Assembly (NCBI GenBank): GCA_019973155.2
Contig: BPQB01000010.1
Location: forward strand, 186,001-250,000
From: Phanerochaete sordida
Taxonomy: Eukaryota > Basidiomycota > Agaricomycetes > Polyporales > Phanerochaetaceae
Length of the DNA: 64,000 nt
Direction: 5' to 3'
Part shown: positions 31,309 through 41,474 of the stretch, piece after piece
Position numbering within the stretch: position 1 is the stretch's first letter
Layout of the letters: each line of letters opens with the position of its first letter
Notes under the pieces: generated by a model
What the model was told of the DNA's origin: nothing
Database searches by the model: none
What the model saw: the letters and a program-made list of their open reading frames with translations, nothing else
Position numbers and translations under genes: made by a program

Positions 31309-33818
31309 ATGGCGACCTACATCCTCGACCTCCTCCGCACATGGCTCCAGGACCTCGTCCAGCCGTGGCCCCAGCCTGCCCTGCCCAACATGCGCAGAGG
31401 CCCGCCCGCACACTCGGACAACCCGCTCATGGTCAGTCCAGCGCCCAGAGGCGCGCGCACGGGAGCTGATTAGCCTTGGCGTACAGGTCCAGTTCTTCAC
31501 CTGGGACTGCAGGCACCCAGAGATGAGCTGGTGGAGGCACTTTGAGGCTGAGGTGCCCGCGTTGGCTGCGCTCGGCGTCACGCAGGTCTGGCTGCCGCCG
31601 CCCAACAAGGCCATGCGAAAGGTAGGTCGAGATGTATTATTCGATTTCGTGCTTCTTAATTTATTTGCAGGAAGGCCAGGGATACGATGCCTACGACTTG
31701 GTATGCAGCGTCGCGAGCTGCGTGCACTGCATGTGATTAACGCGTCGTTGCTTTGGACAGTGGGACCTTGGCGAGTTCGACCAGAAGGGCACCGTGGCGA
31801 CGCGCTGGGGCACGAAAGAGGAGCTCGTGCAAGCTATCGCGACTGCGAAAGCACACGACATCGATGTCCTGATAGATGCCGTCCTGAACGTAGGCAAGTT
31901 TCGCGGCTCGTTCAGGGCATTTCTGCTTATAGCTCTCCCGGGCAGCACAAACTCGGCGCAGACAGACCAGAGGCCTTCCAAGCCGTCCAGGTAGAGGAAC
32001 ATGACCGGAATAAGGAAGCGGGACCCGTTCAAGAGATAGAGGTATGACTGGTGTCATTCATTGCTGGCTGCTGGCTGTATTGAAAGTCGCACAGGGCTGG
32101 ACCGCGTTTGATTTCACAGGTCGTGCTGGAAAGGTGCTGCAATATTTTACCGAATCGATGAGGCGTCTTTCTGAAAATCTGCAGTATAGCGAGCTCAAAT
32201 GGACTCACGAACATTTCACTGGCGCGTTACAATGGCTGTTTGGGAAGGTTCAGTATCACTGACTTTGCTTGACAGGCATCGACTGGAATCACCGCACCAA
32301 GACGAACGCCATCTACCGCATCGTCAGCGACAAGCACAAGGGCTGGTCTCCACATGTAGACAAGGAGTTCGGCAACTACGACTATCTCCTTGGAAATGAT
32401 GTGAGCCTGCTCTCCGGTATCCATTCGCAGATATTACTCACGGGTGCAGATCGATCATAGACATCCTGCTGTCCGCGATGACCTGTTGGCATGGAGCAAA
32501 TGGGTGCTCGAGGTACGTGCCAGGGTAGTCGTAGTGTGACGCTTCGTCTGAAATCTGGATTAGACAACCGGAGGGCAAGGCTTCCGGCTCGACGCCATCA
32601 AGCACATGGACCGCACGTTTTTGCTAGAATTTGTGAGTGGAGACCGAATCACGTTGAACTAACACTAAAGTACTCACTCGATACTGCAGCTGAAGACCGC
32701 GCGAAAGCTCCCCGAACGCCAGAATCTGTTCGCTGTTGCAGAGTACTGGTCGGGCGACATCGACAAGATCAAGCCGTACATTCGCACTTTCGAGGGTTTG
32801 GTGAGTTCCCCTGCTTCTGAATGACGGGTCAGTCGGTTAAATACATGCCCTTGCAGCTGTCATTCTTTGACGTGCCCCTACACTACAACTTCCACAATGT
32901 CAGCAAGCAGTGGTCAGACTACGATCTGCGGACGATCTTCGACAACACGGTCGTGCAGTGTCGGCCCATGGACGCTGTGACGTTTGTTGACAATCATGAG
33001 TACATACCCGCTGCTCGATGCGCTGGGCCGCGTACTGACGAGCCTGCAGCACGGTATGCCTGCCTGGGCAAGGCCTCCCTCCGCTGTACCGCTGACGTTG
33101 TACTGCAGCAAGTTGGGCAGACGCTCGAGAGCTGGGTAAGCTCACGATCCCTTTCCGAGAAAGAACCTGTCTCACGCGCAGCACAGGTCTACAGCAACTT
33201 CAAGCTGCAGGCCTACGCCCTGATCCTGCTCCGGCAGGAGGGCCACCCGTGCGCCCACCCTTTCCGCTGCCCGCCGCGCGCCCGCTGACGCCCCCGCCAG
33301 CTGCGTCTTCTACGGCGACCTGTACCCGAACGCCGAGTGCTTCGACGCGGCCGTCGCGGGCGGCCTGCGCACGCTGCTCCGCGCGCGCAAGGACGCCGCG
33401 TACGGCGCGCAGCGCGAGTACCCCGCCGCGCGGAACCTCGTCGGCTTCGTGCGCGAGGGCGACGCGGCGCACCCGGGCGGCTGCGTCGTGCTCGTCAGCA
33501 ACGCGTCTGAGAGCTCGTGCGTCTTCCCCTCCCCCTTCGCCCCACGCTTAAACGCTTATCGATTGTGAATGGCAGAGAGGATTCGCCGCACGCGCTGCGC
33601 ATGAACGTCGGAAAGGTGTGTGATGAAAAAAGGCTTGCGTTGGGCTGTGACTGGCGACGCTGACCCCGGGCGCTGGACAGCGGCACGCGCGCAAAGCCTA
33701 TCGGTCGCTCTTCGAGGGACGCACCGCCACCGTCGCCGTCGACGCGCACGGGTGGGGCGCCTTCGCGTGTCCGCGCGGCGGGCTCGAGGTATGGGTGCCG
33801 CAGCCCCTGCCCAACTGA
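31309..33818 (+). CDS. Intracellular alpha-amylase, GH13 subfamily 5 type
   Basis: Hydrolyses internal alpha-1,4-glucan bonds. No signal peptide is visible, so a cytosolic role on glycogen-like glucan is likely. Motifs in order: VQFFTWDCRHPEMSWW, LAALGVTQVWLPPP, GYDAYDLWDLGEFDQKG, then DAVLN joined to HKLGAD (region I), GWTAFDFTGRAG, GFRLDAIKH (region II, nucleophile Asp), VAEYW (region III, acid Glu) and FVDNHDTQ (region IV). The region IV Asp is rebuilt only by a 4-nt micro-exon at 33050-33053. C-terminal sheet: YALILLRQEGHPCVFYGDLY and a final EVWVPQPLPN, stop TGA at 33816-33818. About fifteen short introns. It lies tail to tail with a sugar transporter gene. The resemblance to bacterial-type liquefying amylases is a known feature of this subfamily. 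Confidence 0.9.
33050..33053 (+). other. 4-nt micro-exon (CACG) of the GH13 gene
   Basis: Upstream exon ends ...AAT CAT GA at 32999. Intron 33000-33049 and intron 33054-33108 both have GT...AG ends and a CTGAC branch-like site. Joining GA + C + ACG + CAA restores Asp-Thr-Gln of the catalytic region IV in frame. Confidence 0.75.
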
Positions 33819-33992
33819 TCGCGGGGTTTCCCCTTGGGCTCTCTGGACGTTTGAATGGACTCTACCCGGTTTTAATTTCTCGACAATCCTACACTTACTA
33901 CACTTACAACACCTGTGGTCTTCATGTCTTATCCATACCCATAGAACGCACGATAGGCTACACACTGCTAATACACTGGTACACACACCCGG

Positions 33993-36467
33993 CTACACCG
34001 CCGCGCCTACGCCCTCGTCGATCCGGTACAGCCGCCGCCCGTCGCGCGCCTCCGCGTCCAGCGGCGCACAGTGCACCGAGATGTCCTCCGCGCTGCTCCC
34101 CGCGTGCACGCTGAGCGCGTGCAGCTCGAGGGACGCGCCCGCGCCCTTCTCCCCCTCCGCATAACGCACGTCATACTGACCCAGCGCGTCCTCGGGCGGG
34201 AGCACCTTCGAGTCGCCGCTCGCGCGCGGGCGCGGCACGGGCGCCGTGGCGGAGCGGATGCGCGCGGGCGCGGTCGCGGCGTCGCCGCCGGCGGCCGCGA
34301 CGTCCTGCGAGGGCTGCTCGCCGTCGAAGAGCGCGGCGGTCTCCTCGAGCGTGCGCCCGCGCGTCTCGACGATGTACGCCGCGACGAAGGCGAGCTCGAG
34401 CACGAGCCAGCCGCAGTACACGAGGTACTGCCGGGGTGCGTGAGTAATGGTGAGAGGGGGAGGGGGGAGGGGAGGGAGGGGGCGCACGTATTTCCAGTGG
34501 ATGGCGTCGAGCGCCCACGGGTTTACGAACTGGTTGAAGGCGAGCGTGAGGGAGACGACGAAGTTCTGCGGCGCGGTCAGCGTGGGCGCGCGCGGGGTGC
34601 GTGAGGGGCGCACCATCACTGCGAAGCCCTTCGCGCGGATGTTGAAGGGGAGGATCTCGAGGGTGTATGCGATGAGCATCGGGGTGTATGCGAGGTCGTA
34701 GAAGAAATAGAACAGGAAAATGAATGGGAGTGTCGCTGTTGGGGGGCTGTGAGTACCCCGCAGTCATTCTCATGGCTGAACACACACCTTTCGCTGCGGA
34801 CTGGTTGTGGAATTCGTTGAAAAGAGCGGTGGTTACAGTCCACAGCACGAAGTCTTCGCAGGGCATGAGTTGCTGGTAGTCACATGATTCGACGAAGACG
34901 CACCAAAAAGCATGCCGACGTTGGAAATAATGAACAGGGTCCTCCGGCCGAGGCGGTCCACAAGGAAGGCACCGGTCATGGCGGCAAGGAGGTTCCAGAT
35001 TTGCAGGCCGCCATTGATAGCGGCCTTCGTATTGGGCTGCGTGAATCCAACCCCTGGATAGCCCATGAGTATGCCTAGCATACCAGACGCGTCCAAGCGA
35101 CGCACCTTCAAGAATGAGGTTGATGTAATACGACACAAGGCCGTTACCGCTCCACTGCGAGAAGACTGCGAGCGCGATGATGATGCGCATGCGCTTGCGG
35201 TTGCCGGGCGTCGCGAAGAGCGTGCTCCACGAGATGTCCTTCGCCGCCTGCCGCTCGAGCTTGAGCGCGTGCCGGATCTGCGCCATCTCGAACACGACGA
35301 GCGGGTCGCGCGCGTCGCCGCCGTTCGCGTGGAAGCGCGCGAGGATGCGCGCCGCCTCGGACTCCTGCGGCGCGCCGGGGCGCAGTCAGCAGCTCGTCCG
35401 GCACGCGGGACGCGGCAGACACGCACCCGGCCCTTCGCCACCAGAAACCGCGGACTTTCGGGGATGAACCTGGGGCGGGCCGTCAGCTGGGCGCGTGCGC
35501 GCGGGAGAACGGTTCTACCAGATGAGCAGAAGCTGCAGCAGCGGCGCGGCGGCCTGCACGAGGGTGGGGATGCGCCACGACCAGTTCGACTCGGCCGCGC
35601 CGTTGTACGCGCCGAAGACGGCCCACGCGGCTGGGCGGTCACACGTCCATGAGCGAGAAGCACCGGGGCGGCGGAAGAGGCACCCACATATGATGCTCCC
35701 GACGTACCAGGACGCGTTGTAGCTTGACGTCAGCTTGCCGCGCTGCATGCGCGAGGAGGGTGAGAAGGGCTATTTCGGGAGATGGGCTGCGGCGTACTTG
35801 GGTTGGGTAGGCGAGCTCGGTGATCAGGAGCGGCGCTGCGTTGAGGCCGAATGACAGGCCGAACCCGACTAGAAATGGATATATGAGCGAAGCGACGAAG
35901 GACAGATTCGTGGAAGCGTACTGAGGCCTCTTGCGCCGACAAACACGCCGATGCTCGTGGCGAGGGCTTGCATTAACGCCCCAGCAAACATTATGCACGA
36001 CCCGATGAAAAGGGTGGGTCGTCGTCCGATGTTGTCCGAAATGTATGGCGTTATTGGCAGAGCCTAGCGAGTCTTGTGAGGATCTGGGGCGAGTCCAGTC
36101 GTAGCGGGGAACGCACCACTATCGAGCCGATGACCTGCGCCGCGCTGATGAGACCCAGAATCTTCCCGTCCGGGTTGTTGAAGTACTGCTGCCATGCCGG
36201 CAAGATTTGAAGGCCTGACAGAAGGAGTCGGTTTGAGCACGCTAACGCGACATGACTATAGTGTCACGTACCATTGACCAGTGATGAGTCAAAACCGTTG
36301 ATCGGAGCGGTCAGGAGCGGCAGGATGAGGTAGAGGACGAGGTGTCTTATACCTACAGACGCGTTTGTCATGCGCTTCCCAGACCATAGAATATCGAGCT
36401 TACCTCGATCCGTCCACCACGGCCCCCTGTGGATGAAGTCCACGATCGTCCACTCTGGTACCGGCAT
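33993..36467 (-). CDS. MFS hexose/sugar transporter
   Basis: Twelve-helix proton/sugar symporter of the plasma membrane. The N-terminus MPVPEWTIVDFIHRGPWW is followed, across an intron, by the first helix and GFDSSLVNG, a common fungal sugar-porter motif. Next come DNIGRRPTLFIGS (the signature Arg-rich loop), PLLITELAYPTQ, then RGKLTSSYNASWYVGSIICG, FIPESPRFLVAKGR (PESPRFL motif), SGNGLVSYYINLIL, DRLGRRTLFIIS and EILPFNIRAKGFAV. The tail contains VETRGRTLEE and a long hydrophilic Ala-rich end (stop 33993-33995). Ten or so introns. The start at 36467 is the best ATG seen; a further upstream exon cannot be excluded. The substrate (lactose, glucose or other hexose) cannot be told from sequence. 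Confidence 0.87.
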
Positions 36468-37958
36468 GGGGATGAGGCCAACGTAAGGTTAGCTACGACG
36501 CTTGATGAACACGCTGGGGGTCGACGAGAAGCATCAAGGGGAGCGCGGGCGGAGGAGCGTGTCCTATATGTAAAGCCGTCGTCGGTGGTGGGACATTCAA
36601 TCGGTTATTTCGCGACGAAATCTGGGGTACTGCGGGGTAAAGAAGTCGCATCGAGAAGGCTCATTTAGCCACGGTCGCAGTCACACGCAGACGAGCACTC
36701 ACTCAGCTGAGATCCTGTGAGATCATCCCCGCGGGTAAAAGGCGGGCGTGCTACCACACGCCGTGGCCCAAGAGAGATGTCTCAGCCGTTCTGATTGGCA
36801 ACGTCGGTGAATTCTCGCCCATCGCCTTCGGAGGCGGACCTTGCCGTGCAGTGCGTCACGCTAGGCTCTTTCTGTGTCTTCTGTGCCCACAGCCCTCTGA
36901 GCCAAACTTCGCGTAAACGTGGAGTAAATCGCGAGCAAGGTCCGCTCCCTCTGGCCTGCTGGTCTGCCTGCGCTGCCGGGAGATCGTAACTGGCTGGTCA
37001 CAGCACGGCCGACCGCGACGATTGTACCCGTCATCTGGGCGCAACTGTTCCAGGAACGCCGAGTTAGCATGTCCGCCACCGTGATGGTCGTCCTGCGCTC
37101 ACTGGGTTGAAACGCCTGCAGCCCTGCGAACCTGCCTGTCTGCCTGTGTCTGGCAGGGCCGCCGAGCGGACGTCAAGCCTATCAGTTCCCAGCCCACCCG
37201 AGAATCGCGTCGCCGCAGATGCACGCGCGGGCCCGACTGGGCAGGTCCGGGGCAGCGACGGTGCGATCCGGCGTGGCATTTTCACAAGGCAGCTCGCGTG
37301 TAGAGCGTCCGAGCTGATGGAGGGCGTCGCGCGGCGTGCTGTGGCGTCTCCTCGTGACCCCCATCAGAATGCCTCCGCGCGCTCGAAAGCTGGGTCGAAT
37401 TAGACTTTGCGCGGCCGGCGCGGGGTCAGTTCTCTCCAAGGAGACCGCTCTGTGCTTGCAGATCGACCGGACGGAGAAGTTGGACACTCGTTCCTAGCAT
37501 GCAGCTCTCGATTAGCAGATAAGCCGAGGCACTCAGCGCATGTCACGACGAGGCCAGACCTCTTGATGGTCGGACGGACTGGTTGACCCGTTCAGCTCCC
37601 CGACCGGTGATATTGTGCACCGATGATCCCGTTCTCAGCTGAGCGGGCTGGCTGGGAACACTCCTCGCTTAGCACAAACTAGTCTGGAAAATAATAAGGC
37701 GTCGAGGCGGAGATAGCCTTTGAGTCTCACCGGCTCGAACTGCGCTCTCATGATTTCGAGGACACGCGCAACGCTCGATGCCGTCTTGCTATCAGACATC
37801 GTGAAGTAACCGCATGGGCTGTAGGAAGAACGCTGGGTTGTGATGTCTATGAATGATGGCTACAGGTATACAAGTATAACAAATGTCTGTGGGATTGACT
37901 CAGAAACAGCTTCGCAAAGTGCTTCAGAGACTGACCATGATAGTACATTTTGAGCTGT
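36468..37958. other. 1.5-kb intergenic region
   Basis: Between the transporter start and the SQT1 stop. Contains upstream sequence of the transporter gene. No gene, RNA or repeat recognised; open frames are short and lack motifs. Confidence 0.4.
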
Positions 37959-39376
37959 TTATTCTGCGGCAAACACCAGGCAGACACCATCGTCTCCGCC
38001 AGTGACGACGACCTGGCCTTCGTAGCTGAGCGCTGCAGCGAGGACCGGGCCGTGATGGCCTTTGTGCTCTCTGACAAGGGTACCCGTCCGCGCATCCCAT
38101 GTCTTCAGAGACTTGTCAGCGGATGCAGACACGATCAAGTGCGATTTGGGATGCGGGAAGTTCAACAGCGCAGTAATCGCATCCTGGGCGAATTGTGAGC
38201 GACAACAGGGGTCGAATAACGCAAGTAGAACTCACGTCGTGTTCCATCGTCGCACGGAGACGCATCGTACTAAGATCCCAGATGCACGCCTTGCCGTCCG
38301 TCGCAGCCGTGACGCAGACACCGCCGGTGCCGACCTGGCCTGCGCCGGCGAGGTCCACGAAGATGATCGCTTCGACGCTGTCGTCTTCCTTGTGTCCGCC
38401 AAGCGCGCCGACGACGTCGCCCTTGCTCAGGCTGATGACGCGAACACCGCCGGATGCACCGCCCACCACTGCCAGCGTCGATGCATGGTTCACTGCGACA
38501 GAAGTGATGGTGCCGAGGTCAAAGCGTGCGTCTGAGGGCGTCAGCTTGAAGACGGGCGTGGGGTTTCTTGGGTCCCAGAACATCAGGTGCCCGTCCTCGT
38601 CTGCCGTGATAATCCGCTTGCCGTCGGGCGTGAAGTCGCCGCAGGTGACGGACGCTGCGTGGCCTGCGAACACCTGCATGGTGTTTCCGGAGGGCACTGG
38701 CAGGGAGCGTCAGTACACCGCTGCATGTACTCGTCAGGATATCGCTCACATTGCCAAAGCCACACTGTGCCGTCATTGCCACCAGCGAGCAGCACGGAGC
38801 CCTTGGGGTGCCATTTGAGAAACTAGGAGGGCGAATAGACTATCAGACGTGAGCAGACAGGGAGGCGAACGCGAAGCTCACCGTGACTTCGTCGGGGCCC
38901 TGCAGCTCGGTCAGGAACTCCCAGGTCTTGAAGTCCTCCTTGCCTCTCCGCCGCCACACCCTGACCTTGCCGTCCATGCCGCCGCTCGCGATGCGCTCGC
39001 CGTCCGCGCTGAACGCGACGCTCGAGACGCTGTCCGTGTGGCCCGTGAGCTTCACGATCTCCTCGCCGGTCGTGTAGTCCCAGATGTAGCCGAGGTCGTC
39101 CTCGCCGCCCGACGCGGCGAGCGGCGCGCGCGGGTGCGTCGCGACCGCGAAGACGCTCTTGCCGTGGTTGGGGAAGTGCTGTATCGAGTTGTCCTCGTAC
39201 ACGATGTCCTCGCCGCCCTCGCCCTCGCCCTCGCCCTCGCCCTCGCCGAACTCGTCCTCCTCCATCGGGTGGTCGCCGTCCTCCTCTACCTCGAGGTAGA
39301 CCTCTTCCTCGTTAATGTACTGGTCGTCCTCCTCCACCTCCTCGACGTTCTCGTTCTCTGCGCGTTCGGGCTCCAT
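37959..39376 (-). CDS. SQT1: WD40 ribosome assembly protein SQT1 (AAMP type)
   Basis: Dedicated chaperone of ribosomal protein uL16 (Rpl10). Very acidic N-terminus (EVEEDDQYINEEEVYLEVEE) with a Gly-Glu repeat coded by a short CCTCGC-type minisatellite (39225-39250). Then VYEDNSIQHFPNHGKSVFAV and a WD propeller: SGGEDDLGYIWDYTTGE, LTGHTDSVSSVAFSADGE, ASGGMDGKVRVW, then FLKWHPKGSVLLAGGNDGTV, FAGHAASVTCGDFTPDGKR, EDGHLMFWD, TDGKACIWDL and a last repeat SADKSLKTWDARTG. Ends VCLVFAAE, stop 37959-37961. Three introns. The acidic arm is the region that meets basic Rpl10 in the known family. Confidence 0.88.
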
Positions 39377-40021
39377 GGGTGCGGGTGGTGGTGGTGGTGG
39401 GTATATGCGGGGTGAGTAGAAGGGTTGTTTGTGCCGACTGCGACTGTCGAGATACGGCTTTTGAATGCTCTCGGATCCGCGCAGAGTCAGAACGAAAGTG
39501 CAGGCTGAGTAACTGCTGAGTAAACCCGTCCAGCTCGAGGCGCGAAGTGGCAGATCGCAGAAATTATTGTACGGATCAGTAATTTAGATTAGATTAGATG
39601 TTAGAATGACCCACGTGCTTATCTCCGGATGTACTCGCGACCACGCGATCGGAGTACACCTTATCGACGATACAACGCTCCGCTCAGTGGCAATGTGCAG
39701 AATTCCTTCTATTCCCTTGTGAACGGACCACACCTGGCTCACACGTGTGACGGACAATTCAATGGCGATAGCGACAATAGTGGTCAACGCAACAAAATGA
39801 CTGCAACACTAAACGGTGTTTTGAGAGGGATGGACGGCAGTGAGCAAGAAGGCACTGCAGGACAACAAAATTAGCTGAGGCGAAATGTGGTGCAACTTGC
39901 GGATGGGCCATTCGCACACGGTAACGAAGGAATAAGAATAGAGCAAATTTATATGATATGGACAATGTTCCGAAGAGATACGGATGATGACAGGTAATTA
40001 AGATGAACAGTGGTTGAATAA
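39377..40021. other. Intergenic region, left border of the duplicated island
   Basis: Upstream region of SQT1 and 3' flank of precursor gene A. AT-rich. Sequence beyond the stop codon at 40022 is not shared with units B or C, so it marks the border of the duplication. No gene seen. Confidence 0.45.
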
Positions 40022-40742
40022 CTACTCGTCATCGCCCTGAGGGTGGAAGAGGCTGTCAACGTCACTGTCGTTGTGAACGTCAACATCAACCTCATCTACG
40101 GCAGCAGAAACATCAACGGCGCTGGTGACTGCACATAAAATCAGCGTTTGTTGCGACCACTGGCTGTGGGGAAAGACGTACCATCACCGTCTACGGCACC
40201 GGCGTCGTCACTGCGGCGAAGCATAACAGGCTCAACAGAGCGCTTCGTGGGGTTGGTGCACCATTGCTGGATACCACGGGCGCAAGCTGCCTCTGCACCG
40301 TTGGCTGATGGACGCTGTCAGACGGAGTACGTGAAGAGATATAGATGTCGACTCACTCTGGTTGAAGTACGTCGTGTTACCGACCGTAATGTTCCGAGTA
40401 CCGTTGTTAGCTGCGGGAAGAGGCTCGGGAAGCGGCATCGGCGCGCGGCGGAGCACAACGGGCTCGAAAGAGCGCTTTGTGGGGGTGTTACACCACTGCT
40501 TGATGCCGCGGGCGCAGGCAGCCTCAGCGCCGGTGGCTGACGAGGACAGTCCGAGTCAGAATACTACGAGTGAATGATGCGGTGCTATAATCACTCTGGT
40601 TGAAGTACGTCGTGTTACCGATGGTGTAGTTACGAGTGCCGTTGTTGCCCGCAGGCAGCGGGGCGGGAAGCGGCAGCGGCGCAGGGATCGCGCTCACAGC
40701 GACGACCGCAGCGAGGACAACGGTGGAGATCTTGGAGAACAT
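40022..40742 (-). CDS. Kex2-type repeat precursor, copy A (small secreted protein)
   Basis: Secreted precursor of about 185 residues, family not named with certainty. Signal peptide MFSKISTVVLAAVVAVSA, then Pro/Leu text (PAPLPLPAPLP). A 60-residue unit follows twice, roughly: NNGTRN, GNTTYFNQT, GAEAACARGIxQWC, PTKRSxEPVxLRR. Each unit has four N-glycosylation sequons, a CX7C pair, and dibasic KR and RR Kex2 sites. Each unit is cut by an intron at the same place (within the FNQT codon run), so the repeat arose with its intron. The C-terminus is acidic and ends in a conserved LFHP plus Asp/Glu tail, stop 40022-40024. It could be a KEP-type peptide precursor or a cell-wall glycoprotein. Confidence 0.8.
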
Positions 40743-41474
40743 GATGTGCAAAGTACGCGTAGAGTATAAGAGCTGAGTGAAGATGTATGCGAGAGTAGAT
40801 GAGTCGAGTAGATTGGTGTTGCACCACGTCCAACTGGCAGGGTATTTATACGTTTTTCGGCCCCATTGTATGGTCGGCACTTTGCAAAAATTTCGCTACA
40901 TGGCCAGCGGAAGGTACAGTGGGATCCTGCGCTGGCCGCAGTGGGTTCAATCCACTACGGTGACCGTGGGGGAGGCGACGATCAACATCAAGAGACCAAG
41001 GACGTGTGTTCCGCGTATTGCGCTAGTGTAGACGGCGTAGCCCTCGGTGAGGTACCGAGCCAGGCCCGATTGCAATCCATAACACCTGCCAAAGTCGGAC
41101 AGGCCGTGCTCACAAGCGCCCACAAAGGTCTCGAGTCCCGACGCCGGCGCCCGCCCACTTCCAAATCTCTACATCCTCCGGCCCCCGCCCCCTCCTCGAC
41201 GTCCGACAGATTTGGTTTCAGACGGGACTCGCTGGGCAGCGGAGGATGGATGGGGCCTCGGCGATCCCGCAGGATTTACCGATCCGCGCGCGGATCCGCT
41301 CCAAACGTCGGCAAACGACCCTTGGAGGACGTTCCGCGACTTGTTTTGCTCGACAACAAGTACAACGCCGGAAAACGCATAAAATTGAGGCAGGATGCGC
41401 TCTGCTGATGCCACTTCTTCATCACATCCACCCATCTTTGCCGGTCAAAGATACCATCATCCTCTGCTATCATC
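40743..41474. promoter_or_regulatory. Conserved bidirectional promoter, copy A
   Basis: Separates KEP-like A (-) and orphan A (+) and is conserved over nearly its whole length with 45868-46608 and 53360-54100. Minus-strand TATAAATA at 40843-40850 (about 100 nt from the KEP start) and plus-strand CATAAAAT at 41378-41385 (about 90 nt from the orphan start). A perfect 16-bp palindrome GATCCGCGCGCGGATC lies at 41281-41296, and a GATTGCAATC palindrome further left. Copy A lacks about 10 bases (GACCGTCGAA) that B and C have just right of the large palindrome. Confidence 0.75.

Noticed and set aside
32999..33108. Loss of the catalytic Asp (FVDNHE) as an inactivating change in the amylase
   Set aside because: The apparent Glu comes from reading into the intron. 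The micro-exon restores Asp-Thr-Gln in frame.
31309..33818. Recent bacterial transfer of the GH13 amylase
   Set aside because: About fifteen typical basidiomycete introns and host-like codon use. GH13_5 enzymes are known in fungi.
37720..37800. Possible tRNA from a GGCTCGAACTGC-like B-box
   Set aside because: No matching acceptor stem, A-box or anticodon arm could be built.
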